Source: Microbacteriaceae bacterium PS02067
Lineage (GTDB): Bacteria > Actinomycetota > Actinomycetes > Actinomycetales > Microbacteriaceae
NCBI GenBank assembly: GCA_029960085.1
Contig: JASCPG010000028.1
Location: 1 to 37,838, forward strand
DNA length: 37,838 nt
Reading direction: 5' to 3'
The notes beneath the pieces were generated by a model. The model was not told the DNA's origin and did no database searches. It was given only the letters and a program-made list of their open reading frames with translations. The position numbers and the translations under genes are program-made. Below, in pieces: positions 1-8,581 of the stretch; position 1 is the stretch's first letter; every line of letters begins with the position of its first letter.

Positions 1-190
1 ACAACCATGACCGCCGGCACTCATCGCTCGGATACCTCGCACCGGTCGACTACGCTCGGCAATGCACCCATCAACTGGAAACCGACGACTCGCACAGCGA
101 CCGGACCGAATGAAGGGGGCGGCCCACACCCTCGACGGGCGCCGTCGCCACGGAACCTGCCAGTAGTCGATGGCAAGCAACACCGGAGAG
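1..190. other. Left edge, no supported gene
   Basis: I see no convincing gene here. The open frames on both strands look like shadows, with Arg/Pro/Thr-rich composition and no family features. A short hairpin, CGACGG-GCG-CCGTCG at 133-147, lies about 45 bp downstream of the acetyltransferase stop on the minus strand. It could be a weak terminator for that operon, but it has no T-run. Confidence 0.4.
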
Positions 191-643
191 TCAGAGGGTC
201 AGGGCCATGGACCGAACGTCTGGCCTGTCGCCTCCGGGCAGCTGCCGGAATCCGGCCTGCTCATAAGTTGCGATCGCGGGCGCGTTGTCGGCAATCACGT
301 TGAGCGCGACGCGCCTCGCACCGAGCGAGCGAGCCCTCTCTACCGCCAGGCTCACCAGCGCGCCGCCATAGCCACGACCGCGCTCTGCCGGATCGACGAT
401 GACTCTCCCAATCCGGGCGGTGTCATCGGCCAGCGTGAGGTCGAAGTGCCCGATCACAAGTGACTCATCGTCGACCATCACCCACGCGCTTATCTCACTG
501 GTGACGGTCATGGCTGCCAACTGATCTACTGTCAGCGGCCACACCAACCGGGGACCCGTGAACAGGTACAGCGCCCTCTCATCCGGAATCCAACTCATCA
601 CCGTCGCAATGTCGGCGTCTACCCTCTCCCGCAGGCTCAGCAT
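191..643 (-). CDS. GNAT-family N-acetyltransferase
   Basis: The 150-residue protein is a single-domain GNAT, the family that transfers an acetyl group from acetyl-CoA to an amine. The acetyl-CoA pyrophosphate-binding motif A is clear: strand IGRVIVDPAERGRGYGGALV at about residues 77-96, with the RGRGYG loop. Motif B follows, with ALNVIADNAPAIATYEQAGF at about 113-132, where Asn and Tyr are typical. The length is normal for the family. The ATG start lies 7 bp after the stop of the upstream gene and is preceded by a GAGTGAGGG ribosome site, so the two are probably cotranscribed. The substrate cannot be told from sequence. The gene sits at the distal end of the transfer cluster and looks like cargo rather than a transfer component. 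Confidence 0.88.
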   Translation of the reverse strand: MLSLRERVDADIATVMSWIPDERALYLFTGPRLVWPLTVDQLAAMTVTSEISAWVMVDDESLVIGHFDLTLADDTARIGRVIVDPAERGRGYGGALVSLAVERARSLGARRVALNVIADNAPAIATYEQAGFRQLPGGDRPDVRSMALTL

Positions 644-650
644 GACGCCC

Positions 651-935
651 TCACTCCGAGACCTCGATCACGATCTTGCCGCTCGCGTCGATGACACCCG
701 GCCCCTTGTCGGGCGTCGGCGCCGGGGCGGGAATCTCTCGCTCGGCCTCCCACGCGATCCGCGCGTTGTGAGCAGACGGATGGAAGAGTTCGTCGAATCC
801 GAGCAGGCCAGCTGATGAGGGTGCCGTGGCATCACCGGCATGATGGCGCCGGCGGGTTGCGATCCCCACCACCCCAAAGACGATCGGAATGGCGAGCACA
901 ATCCCGATCGCGCCCCACCCAAGGAAGTCGCTCAT
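651..935 (-). CDS. Small single-TM membrane protein, unknown function
   Basis: The 94-residue protein has one N-terminal membrane segment at about residues 8-26 (GAIGIVLAIPIVFGVVGIA) followed by a basic RRRHH stop-transfer cluster. A cytosolic tail contains FDELFHPSAHNARIAWEAE, then a Pro-rich stretch and an acidic end. I recall similar short proteins with a DELFHPSA motif in actinobacteria but know no function for them. I chose the ATG at 935 because the membrane segment then starts near the N-terminus. An in-frame start at 1067 would add a Ser/Arg-rich stretch unlike a protein. The gene is 7 bp from the GNAT start, so the two form a small operon. Confidence 0.65.
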   Translation of the reverse strand: MSDFLGWGAIGIVLAIPIVFGVVGIATRRRHHAGDATAPSSAGLLGFDELFHPSAHNARIAWEAEREIPAPAPTPDKGPGVIDASGKIVIEVSE

Positions 936-1214
936 ATGCCCCAGGGTAGAAGCAGCATCCCTGCTATGAATCCCCCGCCGGGCGGATCTGCTGACAAGTT
1001 GAGTGGCAGCGCTGATAGTGCGCATGGCCGCGGACACTCCCGGTGCGCGGCCGCGGATTCGTAACAACTGTCGTGAGACGGATCACTGCGTTGGCTCGAA
1101 CGCTCGAGTGAGAAAACCCCAGGTGAGCAGCTCCACGATCTGACAACTCTCGTGAGATCCGACACATGCAGAGTTGCTGCTTCACCCGCTGCACACCCAG
1201 ACCGTGCCGCTCAG
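936..1214. promoter_or_regulatory. Intergenic region with a 15-bp direct repeat
   Basis: No gene is visible in these 279 bases. Two near-identical 15-mers, ACAACTGTCGTGAGA at 1064-1078 and ACAACTCTCGTGAGA at 1143-1157, lie 79 bp apart in the same orientation. They differ at one base. The second copy contains a TCTC/GAGA inverted repeat. They lie between the stop of the tandem-RHH gene and the start of the small membrane protein gene. They are therefore placed to be operators for the 935-191 operon, or binding sites for the neighbouring RHH protein. Confidence 0.45.
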
Positions 1215-1799
1215 CTAGTCGTTCCGGGCCGCGTGAGACCGCTCGGCCCACAGGCTAGCCATCATCTCCGCCTGCCGCCTGGCGGCCTCCGGGTCCACCC
1301 CTCGAGCGCCGATCGGCGCTTCGGGGAACGGGGCACCCGCGTTGTACTTCTCCTCGAGTCGCCTGGCCTCCTCGGTGAGCAGGGCGGCGACCATCGACGA
1401 CATCGACGGATAGCCTGCGTCGCGATCGCGCGTTGCCCACCAGGCCGCTTTCGCTCGGGCGTGTACGGCATCGGGGAGGAAGTAGCTGTGGTTGCGCTGC
1501 TCGCCGTCGCCGAGCGCGCGGCCGCGAGCTCCTTCGGGAGCGGCGGGGAAGGGCTCACCGTCGTTGTAGCGGTCTTCGAGACGGCCGGCGCCGGCGACGA
1601 GCAGCTGCGCCACGAGCGAAGCGAGGGTCGGAGCGGCGTCGGCAGTGTCTCGGGTTCCCCACCAGGCGGCCTTGATGCGCGCGTGAAGGCCCACGGGGAG
1701 GAAGTAGCCGCGGAGCCTGTTGCCTGTGGCGGGGGAAGGTGTAGTGGAGGGCACTGAGGGACGCCTCGTCGTCCAGGGCGCGGAGTCTTGGTCGATCAA
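1215..1799 (-). CDS. Tandem ribbon-helix-helix-like DNA-binding protein (ParB-like)
   Basis: The 194-residue protein contains two copies of one module, at residues 28-93 and 102-167. They are about 60% identical by eye: both have YFLP, HAR-KAAWW-TRD, a middle helix, RLE-YN-G-PFP-AP and GARG. The pattern of a short strand and two helices fits a ribbon-helix-helix fold. The wording resembles the C-terminal domain of pCXC100-type actinobacterial ParB centromere-binding proteins; that is from memory. RHH proteins normally dimerise, so two modules in one chain could form a single-chain pseudo-dimer. The start is uncertain. TTG at 1799 lies inside a perfect inverted repeat, and a GTG at 1754 would remove only a disordered N-terminus. 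It could be a second partition protein or a repressor of the transfer operon. Confidence 0.6.
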   Translation of the reverse strand: MIDQDSAPWTTRRPSVPSTTPSPATGNRLRGYFLPVGLHARIKAAWWGTRDTADAAPTLASLVAQLLVAGAGRLEDRYNDGEPFPAAPEGARGRALGDGEQRNHSYFLPDAVHARAKAAWWATRDRDAGYPSMSSMVAALLTEEARRLEEKYNAGAPFPEAPIGARGVDPEAARRQAEMMASLWAERSHAARND

Positions 1800-1806
1800 G
1801 ACTCCG
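1781..1806. repeat. Perfect inverted repeat at the tandem-RHH gene start
   Basis: The arms CGGAGTCTTG (1781-1790) and CAAGACTCCG (1797-1806) are perfect inverted repeats around a 6-base spacer. They overlap the putative TTG start of the tandem-RHH gene. An autoregulatory operator is the simplest reading. The core GTCTTGATCGACC (minus strand) recurs with one change at 10157-10169. On the plus strand a T-rich stretch follows, so a terminator cannot be excluded. Confidence 0.6.
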
Positions 1807-1897
1807 GAGCACTTTTCGTCTTTTTCGGTCGGGTGTCGCTGAGTCTACCGGGCGGTGTTTTTCGAGGTGGGAAGCCGATGCGCCCGGCGGCGGCGTG

Positions 1898-2203
1898 TCA
1901 TCGGGTCGCAGTGCTCTTCGCGGACCGGGCGGCGGCGCGACGGACCGCGAAGACGACCAGGGCCAGAAGCAGCAGGACACCACCGGCAGCGATCACCAGG
2001 CGGCCGAGGTCGAGGCCTGCTGCGTCGGACAGGGGAAGGATGACGTTCTCTGTGGTGAGGACGTGCACGTCGACGAGGAAGGACGCCGCCTGCGGGATGA
2101 GGCGTGCGGCGAGGGTGGGGCCGAACAGCATCAGCGCGAACGCTCCGATCAAGACCAGGGTCAGAGTGTCGTCGGACAGTTCCGAGTTGCGGTTCTCGCT
2201 CAT
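1898..2203 (-). CDS. Small two-TM membrane protein of the transfer operon
   Basis: The 101-residue protein has two hydrophobic segments, at about residues 13-36 (LTLVLIGAFALMLFGPTLAA) and 67-88 (GRLVIAAGGVLLLLALVVFAV). A basic Arg-rich tail follows. It has no catalytic motif. The ATG is preceded by GAAGGAGACACCC, a good ribosome site, and lies 22 bp after the wall-hydrolase stop, so it is likely the last gene of the conjugation operon. I do not recognise a family. A membrane accessory of the secretion channel is the best guess from context only. Confidence 0.6.
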   Translation of the reverse strand: MSENRNSELSDDTLTLVLIGAFALMLFGPTLAARLIPQAASFLVDVHVLTTENVILPLSDAAGLDLGRLVIAAGGVLLLLALVVFAVRRAAARSAKSTATR

Positions 2204-2225
2204 GGGTGTCTCCTTCGTGGGTGGG

Positions 2226-3464
2226 TCAGGGCCGCCGGCAGCTGTCCGGCGGGCAGATCTCGATGCCGTAGAGGCGGAGGAACTCTTCTGGGTTGACGTA
2301 GCCGGCGTACTGGGCCGGCGCGCCGAGCGCAGGTGCCTCCTGCAGTCCGGCGACGGCGGGGTTGGTGGTGCCGTTCTTGTTGATCCGCAAGTCCAGGTGG
2401 CATCCGCCCGAGGGAGGGACGTTCCCGGTCACGCCGATCTGCTGGCCGGCGGTGATCTGATCTCCGACGTCGACGAGGCGCTGGCTCTTGTACATGTGCA
2501 GGTAGCTGACGATGAACCCGTCCGGGTGCTTGACCGACAGCCACAGGTCGCTGCTGAGCACGACGGTGCCGGGGAGGATCGCGTAGACGGGGTCGCCGCA
2601 GGGGTTCGGCCAGTGCTGCAGGTCGATTGCGACGTGCCAGGTTGAGGCGTTGGGCACGTCGATGTCGCGAGGTCCGTACCCGGAGGTCATGTTGAAGCCG
2701 GGCGAGAGGGGGTACGCGGCCTGCCCCACCAGGACGCTGCTGTCGCAGCTGACCGAGCCTCCGACCGAGGAGATGATCTGCTGGGCGGCGCCCTCCCACT
2801 TGTCGTAGGCGTCGGGGAAGGCAGACACCTGTACGGTCTGCGCCGCCTCACCCAGGCTCATGCTCTCCCACCCCGGGATGTCGAGCAGACCGCGGGGGTT
2901 GCCCTGGTTCGGCCCGTCAGGGCCGCCGAAGAACGCTCTGGCGGCGTAGGTGGGGTCCATCAGGTCCTTGACCGAGCCCCACCCGGACACGCGCTGCTGG
3001 AAGAAGTTGACCGAGTCGTGGTCGCTGCCGACCGCGTCGTGGGGGTAGTCGAGGGATGCCGGAACGTTCCTGTTCGCGTACATCTTCAAGCCCGACTCCT
3101 GCAGCGCCGTCATCATCGCGATCTGCTGCCCTCGCTCGGAGACGCCAAGAGAGCGCGCCACGGCGAGAATCGTCGCTGCGTGGCCGAGCTCGGTGGCGGT
3201 CAGCGTCCGCGTCGATCCGCCGCTGGTCGTGACGGTGAGCTCGGTGGAGACTCCCCCGGCGCTCACGGTGCAGCTCGAAGCGGTTCCGCCGCCGCTGCCG
3301 AGCATCGACATCAGGAACATCGTGTAGGCGGCGAAGACCATGATCGGCACGAGGATCACGGCGATCCCCGCGACTACCCACTTCCAGCGGCCGGTGCGGG
3401 TCTCCTCGTCAACGGGGTCGGTGAACGGCGACGTTTCGGCGGGGCGCTCGAGCAGATCGGTCAC
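2226..3464 (-). CDS. Lytic transglycosylase-like / M23 peptidase of the conjugation system
   Basis: The 412-residue protein is a membrane-anchored wall hydrolase. A TM segment lies at about residues 29-55. A lysozyme-like domain (about 93-232) has ALQES with E123 as the likely catalytic Glu, followed by NFFQQR and GWG motifs. An M23/LytM-type domain (about 255-365) has HVAID (H277, D281), YLHM (H323) and HLDL (H356, D358). Such proteins cut peptidoglycan so that a type IV secretion apparatus can cross the wall of Gram-positive bacteria. The usual HxH signature of M23 is H-L-D here, so a zinc ligand appears changed from His to Asp. The peptidase may be altered or inactive. The gene starts 9 bp after the VirB6-like stop, in the operon. 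Confidence 0.85.
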   Translation of the reverse strand: MTDLLERPAETSPFTDPVDEETRTGRWKWVVAGIAVILVPIMVFAAYTMFLMSMLGSGGGTASSCTVSAGGVSTELTVTTSGGSTRTLTATELGHAATILAVARSLGVSERGQQIAMMTALQESGLKMYANRNVPASLDYPHDAVGSDHDSVNFFQQRVSGWGSVKDLMDPTYAARAFFGGPDGPNQGNPRGLLDIPGWESMSLGEAAQTVQVSAFPDAYDKWEGAAQQIISSVGGSVSCDSSVLVGQAAYPLSPGFNMTSGYGPRDIDVPNASTWHVAIDLQHWPNPCGDPVYAILPGTVVLSSDLWLSVKHPDGFIVSYLHMYKSQRLVDVGDQITAGQQIGVTGNVPPSGGCHLDLRINKNGTTNPAVAGLQEAPALGAPAQYAGYVNPEEFLRLYGIEICPPDSCRRP

Positions 3465-3473
3465 GATCGCGGA

Positions 3474-5489
3474 TCACCTCTGCTCGAGCGCGAGGCGCTC
3501 CCGCAGCTCGACGGACCGAGGAGAACGCGGCGCCCGCGGCGGCAACGACGAGATATCGACGGGCTCAGACGATCGAGTCTGAATGTGCCCCACCCCGGCG
3601 CCGTCCACGACGATGCGCCGCGGCCGGGAAGGAGCTCGTGGCGCCTCAACGACCCGCACAGGCGCGGTTGACTGCGCCGACGACGCGGACGGCTGATCCC
3701 CGCGTCGCGTGCCGTGCTCGATCGCTTTCGAGGCTCCCTTGCTGGCGACCCGGCCGCCGACCTCGAGCGCAGCTGCGCCGACCCCGCCGGCGACACCACC
3801 CGCAGCGACGCCCTCCCCGATGCGGACGCCGGTGAACACCAGATCTGCCGTCTTTCCGGCCGCCGCGCCGCCTCCAGAGCCCGTTCGCGGGCCGGGGAGG
3901 GCCGGACGTCCTCCTGAACCGCCGGAGGGGCGGGGAGGCGCTGGCGGGGCTGCTGGCGCTCTCGTGGCGGTAAGTGTGCCGATGTCGGCGGCCGCGCCGC
4001 CGGCGCCCTGCCCGACCAGGGTGAGGGAGCGCGCGTCGACGGTGTTGTCGGGTCGCCGCAGCGCCGCGGCGGCGACCGTGGAGACGGCGCTCATGGCGGC
4101 GATCGTCTTCACGCCGTCGCGTTCGGCACGGCCGCCCTTGGTGAACCCGTACTGGGACAGCTGCTGCGCGAGCGATCGGCCGGCCTTCTTCGCCATCCGC
4201 TTCGCGCGGATGACGAGGAAGATCAGGACGCACATGACCAGAGACGCGAAGGTCATCTGCGCCATCAGCGGGACACCGAGGGCGCTGAGGCCCGTGATCG
4301 CTGCGACGGTCAGTTTCAAAGTCGCGGCCATCACCACCGCCATGAACACGATCGCGACCAAGCCCATGAAGGTGTCAGCGAGGGACTTCCACAGGGGGTA
4401 GCGGTCGATCGGCAGGATGCCCAGGTAGACGTTCCACATCGTCTTGAGCGCGGCGATCAGGAAGCCGAGCACGGTGATGAGGAAGAGCACACCGAAGGTG
4501 AGGGGGATCACGAACAGCACCAGAGCGCCGGGTGTCATGAGCGCGGCGGTGGCGACCATGCCGAAGTTCGGGTTCTGGTTGTACTTCTTCGCGGCCTCGT
4601 CGCAGTTGTTGACCGCGTCGCGGACCTCGTTGCCGCCGGTGTTGATGGGCGGCGAGGAGATCATCTGGTCGGTGAAGGCCGTGGAGCACTCCCCCTCCAG
4701 GGCGTGACCGAACGCGACAGTCTGCGCGGGGATCTTCACGAAGATGTCCACCAGCTGCGAGGTGACTGCTGCGGACAGCATGTTGTCCGAGTCCAGCGTG
4801 GTGTTGTTGAGGTCCTCGCTGACGACCGCGGCCGCGATCTCTCCCCCGTACTGCTGGGCAGTGTCCATCGCGCCGCCGGCCGCGGTGAGCGTGGCGATCG
4901 GGTTGGCGAGCATCCCTGTCGCCAGCACGGCGCATGTTGCGGAGATGAAGATCTCCGACCAGCCGCGCGCATGCCGGCCGACCATGATCGCGAGGCCGGC
5001 GACGCCGCCGGCGATCGCCAGCGCGAAGGGGATCCAGTTGATCTTCTCGAGGAACTGCTGCAGGAGGTCCGCCAGGGCTCCGAACGGGGCGCTGACCACG
5101 CTGACCCATTCGAAAGACAGCAGCCAGTTGCAGAACCAGATCATCCACGAGAGCAGCCCGAGGTGGCCGGTCCAGATCGGATCGAGCCATGACGCGATGA
5201 ACACCTTTCCCCAGTTGGCGGGGTTCCAGTCGCCACGGTCGATCGGGAGCATCGAGTAGGACGACAGCGGCACTCCCCCGCTGTCGGTGATGTCGCCGCC
5301 GAGGATGTACGGGGCTGCCCCGCCGCCGTCCGCGAACGCCCAGTAGGTGTTGCCGAAGCACACCAGGAAGACGTCGATCAGGATGACGGCGATGATCCGG
5401 CTCCACCACGGGTGCTCCTTGACCCAGAACCGGGCGCGCCAGAACGCGCCGCCGAGGCTTTCGAAGGTGTGCCGGTAGAAGACGATCAC
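3474..5489 (-). CDS. VirB6/TrbL-like polytopic conjugation protein
   Basis: The 671-residue protein has a TM at about residues 31-50 and more hydrophobic helices at about 105-130 and 150-200. A hydrophobic block spans roughly 310-430 (ALVLFVIPLTFGVLFLITVL and following). A basic cytosolic turn AKRMAKKAGR comes next. The last 230 residues are soluble and rich in Gly, Ala, Pro and Arg. This layout matches the VirB6-like inner channel proteins of Gram-positive type IV secretion systems, which often carry a long disordered C-terminus. Its ATG overlaps the VirB4 stop (ATGA), showing translational coupling. Sequence identity to known families is low by eye. The assignment rests on topology and on the position between VirB4 and the wall hydrolase. 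Confidence 0.75.
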   Translation of the reverse strand: MIVFYRHTFESLGGAFWRARFWVKEHPWWSRIIAVILIDVFLVCFGNTYWAFADGGGAAPYILGGDITDSGGVPLSSYSMLPIDRGDWNPANWGKVFIASWLDPIWTGHLGLLSWMIWFCNWLLSFEWVSVVSAPFGALADLLQQFLEKINWIPFALAIAGGVAGLAIMVGRHARGWSEIFISATCAVLATGMLANPIATLTAAGGAMDTAQQYGGEIAAAVVSEDLNNTTLDSDNMLSAAVTSQLVDIFVKIPAQTVAFGHALEGECSTAFTDQMISSPPINTGGNEVRDAVNNCDEAAKKYNQNPNFGMVATAALMTPGALVLFVIPLTFGVLFLITVLGFLIAALKTMWNVYLGILPIDRYPLWKSLADTFMGLVAIVFMAVVMAATLKLTVAAITGLSALGVPLMAQMTFASLVMCVLIFLVIRAKRMAKKAGRSLAQQLSQYGFTKGGRAERDGVKTIAAMSAVSTVAAAALRRPDNTVDARSLTLVGQGAGGAAADIGTLTATRAPAAPPAPPRPSGGSGGRPALPGPRTGSGGGAAAGKTADLVFTGVRIGEGVAAGGVAGGVGAAALEVGGRVASKGASKAIEHGTRRGDQPSASSAQSTAPVRVVEAPRAPSRPRRIVVDGAGVGHIQTRSSEPVDISSLPPRAPRSPRSVELRERLALEQR

Positions 5490-7993
5490 GGCGTCACCAG
5501 GGAGGGCGTCGACAGCACAGCTTCACGCCGGTCCGGGCGCTCGGGGAGGGTGCGACGGAACTTGCCGATCCGGCCGCGCTGGTCGCGGATCAGCCCCTCG
5601 CCGCGGCGATCGGGGGCGACTCGCCCGTCAGAGCCCAGCGGAGAGAGGTCCTCGGTGACGACCTTCACCATGTGCGCGTCGGCCGGTTCACCTGTCAGCC
5701 ACTCGATCGCGCGGCGGGCGAGATCCTTGTCGGTCTGTCGCATGACGTACCGGGTCTTGAGCAGACCGCGGGTCTGGGTCTCGCCGAAGTCCTCGGGGTC
5801 GTGGGACCCGAGAGCGAAGAACGCGCGGTGCTTGCGGCCGTCGCGGATGCCGATGCGCAGATCGCGCTCTCCCTCCGGGGAGGCGGTGATGTGGTGGCAC
5901 TCGTCGAAGTAGGCGCCGGCGAGCTCCCCGGGGTTCATGAAGCACACCTCGCGCGTGACGCCCATGAGCATCGCGTACATGGCGCGGCCGTAGATCTTCT
6001 CGAGCGGCATCTCCTCGAACAGGTGGGCGTGCTCGAGCTCGGTCTTGTCGGGGAGCGAGAGACCGTGGGTGAGGAAGACCAGCGCACGCGATTTCAGGTC
6101 GACGGCGGGCAACGTGTCGTTGAAGAGCACCTCTCCGATGTCCTTCGACGCGACCAGGTCGATCAGGCCGGAAAGCTCGTCGCTCTCGGCCGAGGTGATG
6201 GTCTTCAAGTGCGCGCGGAGCCGGCCGAGGCTGGTGATGTCGTGGGCGGCGACATACTCCGGCTCCATGAGCCGGGACAAGGCGACCCCGCGGGAGTCGC
6301 GGGCACGGATGCCGAGCATCACCGCGAAGAGGGACTGCACCATGCGGGCACCGACGAGAGGGCCGAACATGCGCAGCGGGTCCAGCGAGTACTCCGGCGT
6401 CATCAGGTCGACGATCGTCGTGGTGTCAGGGCGCAGGCTCTTCGCGAACGCCGCGTACTCCTTCGCCTCGGTGCGGTCGATCGCCACGACGCGGCCGTTG
6501 CGGTCGACCGTGTCGCCCATGTCGCACTTGAGCAACACGCTCTTGCCGGCGCCGAGTTCGGCGACGACCCCGAAGCTGGCGCTGGTGTCGGCCTGGATGC
6601 TGCCGTCAGCGTCGCGGAGGATCGGCGTGTGGCGGGCTGTGGAGATGTTCTCCCCGAAGCGCGCACCGCGCTCATCGCCCAGCTCGTTGCTGGCCAGCGG
6701 GACCCCGGTGGCGAACTCCCTGCCGGTGGTGATCTGCGTGAGCTCGCGGGAGAGGCGGCTTGTCGCAGTGCCGGGAATCATCGACCACCACAGGTCCTCC
6801 TGCCCACCCAGCGGCGCCTCGAGGATGAAGTCCGAGCTCTTGTACTCCTCGGCGACGAAGCGGGCTCGGGCCTGCGCGAGCTCGGCGGTGTCAGCGCCCA
6901 CCGCGAACAGCACAGTGCCCTGCACCTCGACCTCCTTGTCGGAGCGGTTGAGGGAGGCGTGGTAGGCCGCGAGGGTCTCAGCGATCTCGCCCAGGTCGGA
7001 TCCGCCGCCGGTGATCGTCGCGGTTCCTTCCTGGTGCTTGTACTGCTCCTCGAGCGCCGACTCGGCCTTCTTGTTGCGGCGCTTGACCTCCTCCGCCCCT
7101 GTGACAGTGAATCGCACCGCCCAGTCCACGTCGACGGGGAACTGGTCGACGTGGGAGAGCCACTCGACACCCGGTGACACCCAGCCCATCTTGGGCGTGG
7201 CGACGAGGGACTGGACCACCTGGTATGACGAGGCGTCGGCGTACGGGCTGTGGATCTTCACGTAGCGGCGCTTGAACGGGACGAACTGCTGGCCCTTGGA
7301 AAGGTCACTCTGCCCGCCCTCGTCGATCCACGGGTTGGGCATCGCGGACGGCATCTGGAAGTGGGCGAGATCGTCGGGTGCTGCGCCCTTGGCCGGCGGA
7401 ACGGGTGCGGCCATGTCGGCTGCGAGTCCGCGCTGCTGGGAGTGCAGCGCGATCCAGATCTGCTCAGCGGGAGTCGCGCGCGTCGGCTGGAACGCGGACG
7501 GGATGCGCACCTCGATCTCCTTGGCCGCCCGAGCGGCCGCGGCGATCTCGCCGTCGCTGGGCAGCTGGCGAGGCAGTGCGAGCGTGTCGCGGAGCTTCGT
7601 GTCAGCTGCGCGCAGTGCGGACATCGCGCGGGCCTTCCACGCACCGGCGGCGAGGGGAACCGCGAGCCAGAAGGCACGAGTACCCAACCGGATCTGCTCG
7701 AGCGAGTCCAGGGTCAGCTCGATCTCCTCCGCCAGGTCGGGGCAGTCGCTGATCCGGATGCCGTCCAGCATGCGCTCGACGACCGCAACCGGGTCGAGAT
7801 CCGCGCACAGGCCGAGGAGGAGGCCCTCGCCGCGGTGAGCCTGGAAGAGCGCCTGGTGGTGTGCCTTGACGAGCTTCTGGTTGGTGTCGCTGCTGTAGGC
7901 GTACGGCAGCGGCTGCAGCCGCCACGTCGCCCAGACCACACCCGAGCGCGTCCACATCAGGTTGCTCGTCATTGCCGTTGCGGGGATCTGCAT
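5486..7993 (-). CDS. VirB4-family conjugation ATPase
   Basis: The 835-residue cytosolic ATPase energises assembly of the transfer channel. Walker A is AELGAGKSV (G481-S485). Walker B is GAYFDECHH (D697, E698). A GSHDPEDF stretch and a Gln/Arg-containing motif (TRYVMRQTD) follow. The N-terminal half has the usual VirB4/TraC-like domain before the P-loop. I place the start at ATG 7993, which follows the upstream TGA by 2 bp (TGATCATG) and has GGAGG about 9 bp before it. A longer open frame extends to 8395 but would overlap the upstream gene and read as Arg/Pro-rich noise. The end overlaps the VirB6-like start. The length and motifs are complete, so the enzyme is probably active. Confidence 0.93.
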   Translation of the reverse strand: MQIPATAMTSNLMWTRSGVVWATWRLQPLPYAYSSDTNQKLVKAHHQALFQAHRGEGLLLGLCADLDPVAVVERMLDGIRISDCPDLAEEIELTLDSLEQIRLGTRAFWLAVPLAAGAWKARAMSALRAADTKLRDTLALPRQLPSDGEIAAAARAAKEIEVRIPSAFQPTRATPAEQIWIALHSQQRGLAADMAAPVPPAKGAAPDDLAHFQMPSAMPNPWIDEGGQSDLSKGQQFVPFKRRYVKIHSPYADASSYQVVQSLVATPKMGWVSPGVEWLSHVDQFPVDVDWAVRFTVTGAEEVKRRNKKAESALEEQYKHQEGTATITGGGSDLGEIAETLAAYHASLNRSDKEVEVQGTVLFAVGADTAELAQARARFVAEEYKSSDFILEAPLGGQEDLWWSMIPGTATSRLSRELTQITTGREFATGVPLASNELGDERGARFGENISTARHTPILRDADGSIQADTSASFGVVAELGAGKSVLLKCDMGDTVDRNGRVVAIDRTEAKEYAAFAKSLRPDTTTIVDLMTPEYSLDPLRMFGPLVGARMVQSLFAVMLGIRARDSRGVALSRLMEPEYVAAHDITSLGRLRAHLKTITSAESDELSGLIDLVASKDIGEVLFNDTLPAVDLKSRALVFLTHGLSLPDKTELEHAHLFEEMPLEKIYGRAMYAMLMGVTREVCFMNPGELAGAYFDECHHITASPEGERDLRIGIRDGRKHRAFFALGSHDPEDFGETQTRGLLKTRYVMRQTDKDLARRAIEWLTGEPADAHMVKVVTEDLSPLGSDGRVAPDRRGEGLIRDQRGRIGKFRRTLPERPDRREAVLSTPSLVTP

Positions 7994-7995
7994 GA

Positions 7996-8571
7996 TCAGT
8001 TGCCTCCTCGTGCTTGCTGCAGCAGTCGCTCGACGCCGCTGACCGCGTGGGCGGGCGGGCGAGTGGCCAGCGGCGCCGAGCGCTGCTGCGTGGCCGGCTG
8101 CACCGCTGCGGGTGCTTCCGGCGTTGGGGTCGGGATCGCGACCTCGGGTCGCGGCAGGGCGTCGACGATGGCGTCGGCGATCGTCGTCTTTCCGCCGGCG
8201 TAGTGCGGGGGTCGGATCTTCATGGTGGTGCCGCGGTACTTGCCGGTGGCGGGTTTGGTCATGGCTGACAACCCGCCGGCCAGGACGTTCAGCATGTTGC
8301 GGCGGGTCGCCGGGATCCTGCCCGCTCCCCACGCCGCGGCCCACGAGAAGGCAATGGCGAGAGGGAAGTCGACGAGCGGAGAGCCGGTCCCCCACATCCG
8401 CTGCGTGAGCAGCGCGCCGATCAGGACGATCGCGAGAACGATGCCCTGGGTCAGCGTGTAGGGGCCCCCGGGGATCTTCGTGCCGTCGTGGAGACGGCCG
8501 ATGAACTTCGGGAACCGGCGGCTGCGCGTGTAGAACCGCGCAACCTCTCTGTCTTCGTCGCGTTCGGCCAC
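7996..8571 (-). CDS. TcpE/PrgI-like (VirB3-position) membrane protein
   Basis: The 191-residue protein starts with a charged segment and a conserved-looking block, GRLHDGTKIPGGPYTLTQ. Two close TM helices follow, at about residues 42-58 and 67-86. A basic turn RRNMLNVLAGG comes next, then a Pro/Ala-rich tail. A short membrane protein with two TMs directly upstream of VirB4 is the usual VirB3 slot. In Gram-positive elements it is filled by TcpE or PrgI-type proteins. The family call rests on size, topology and synteny rather than a diagnostic motif. The stop lies 2 bp before the VirB4 ATG and the start lies 10 bp after the previous gene. Confidence 0.62.
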   Translation of the reverse strand: MAERDEDREVARFYTRSRRFPKFIGRLHDGTKIPGGPYTLTQGIVLAIVLIGALLTQRMWGTGSPLVDFPLAIAFSWAAAWGAGRIPATRRNMLNVLAGGLSAMTKPATGKYRGTTMKIRPPHYAGGKTTIADAIVDALPRPEVAIPTPTPEAPAAVQPATQQRSAPLATRPPAHAVSGVERLLQQARGGN

Positions 8572-8581
8572 GGTGGCCCCC

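Noticed and set aside
1781..1806. Terminator of the conjugation operon
   Set aside because: The dyad overlaps the start of the next gene on the same strand and has no T-run on the minus strand. An operator is more likely, although the plus strand is followed by a T-rich stretch.
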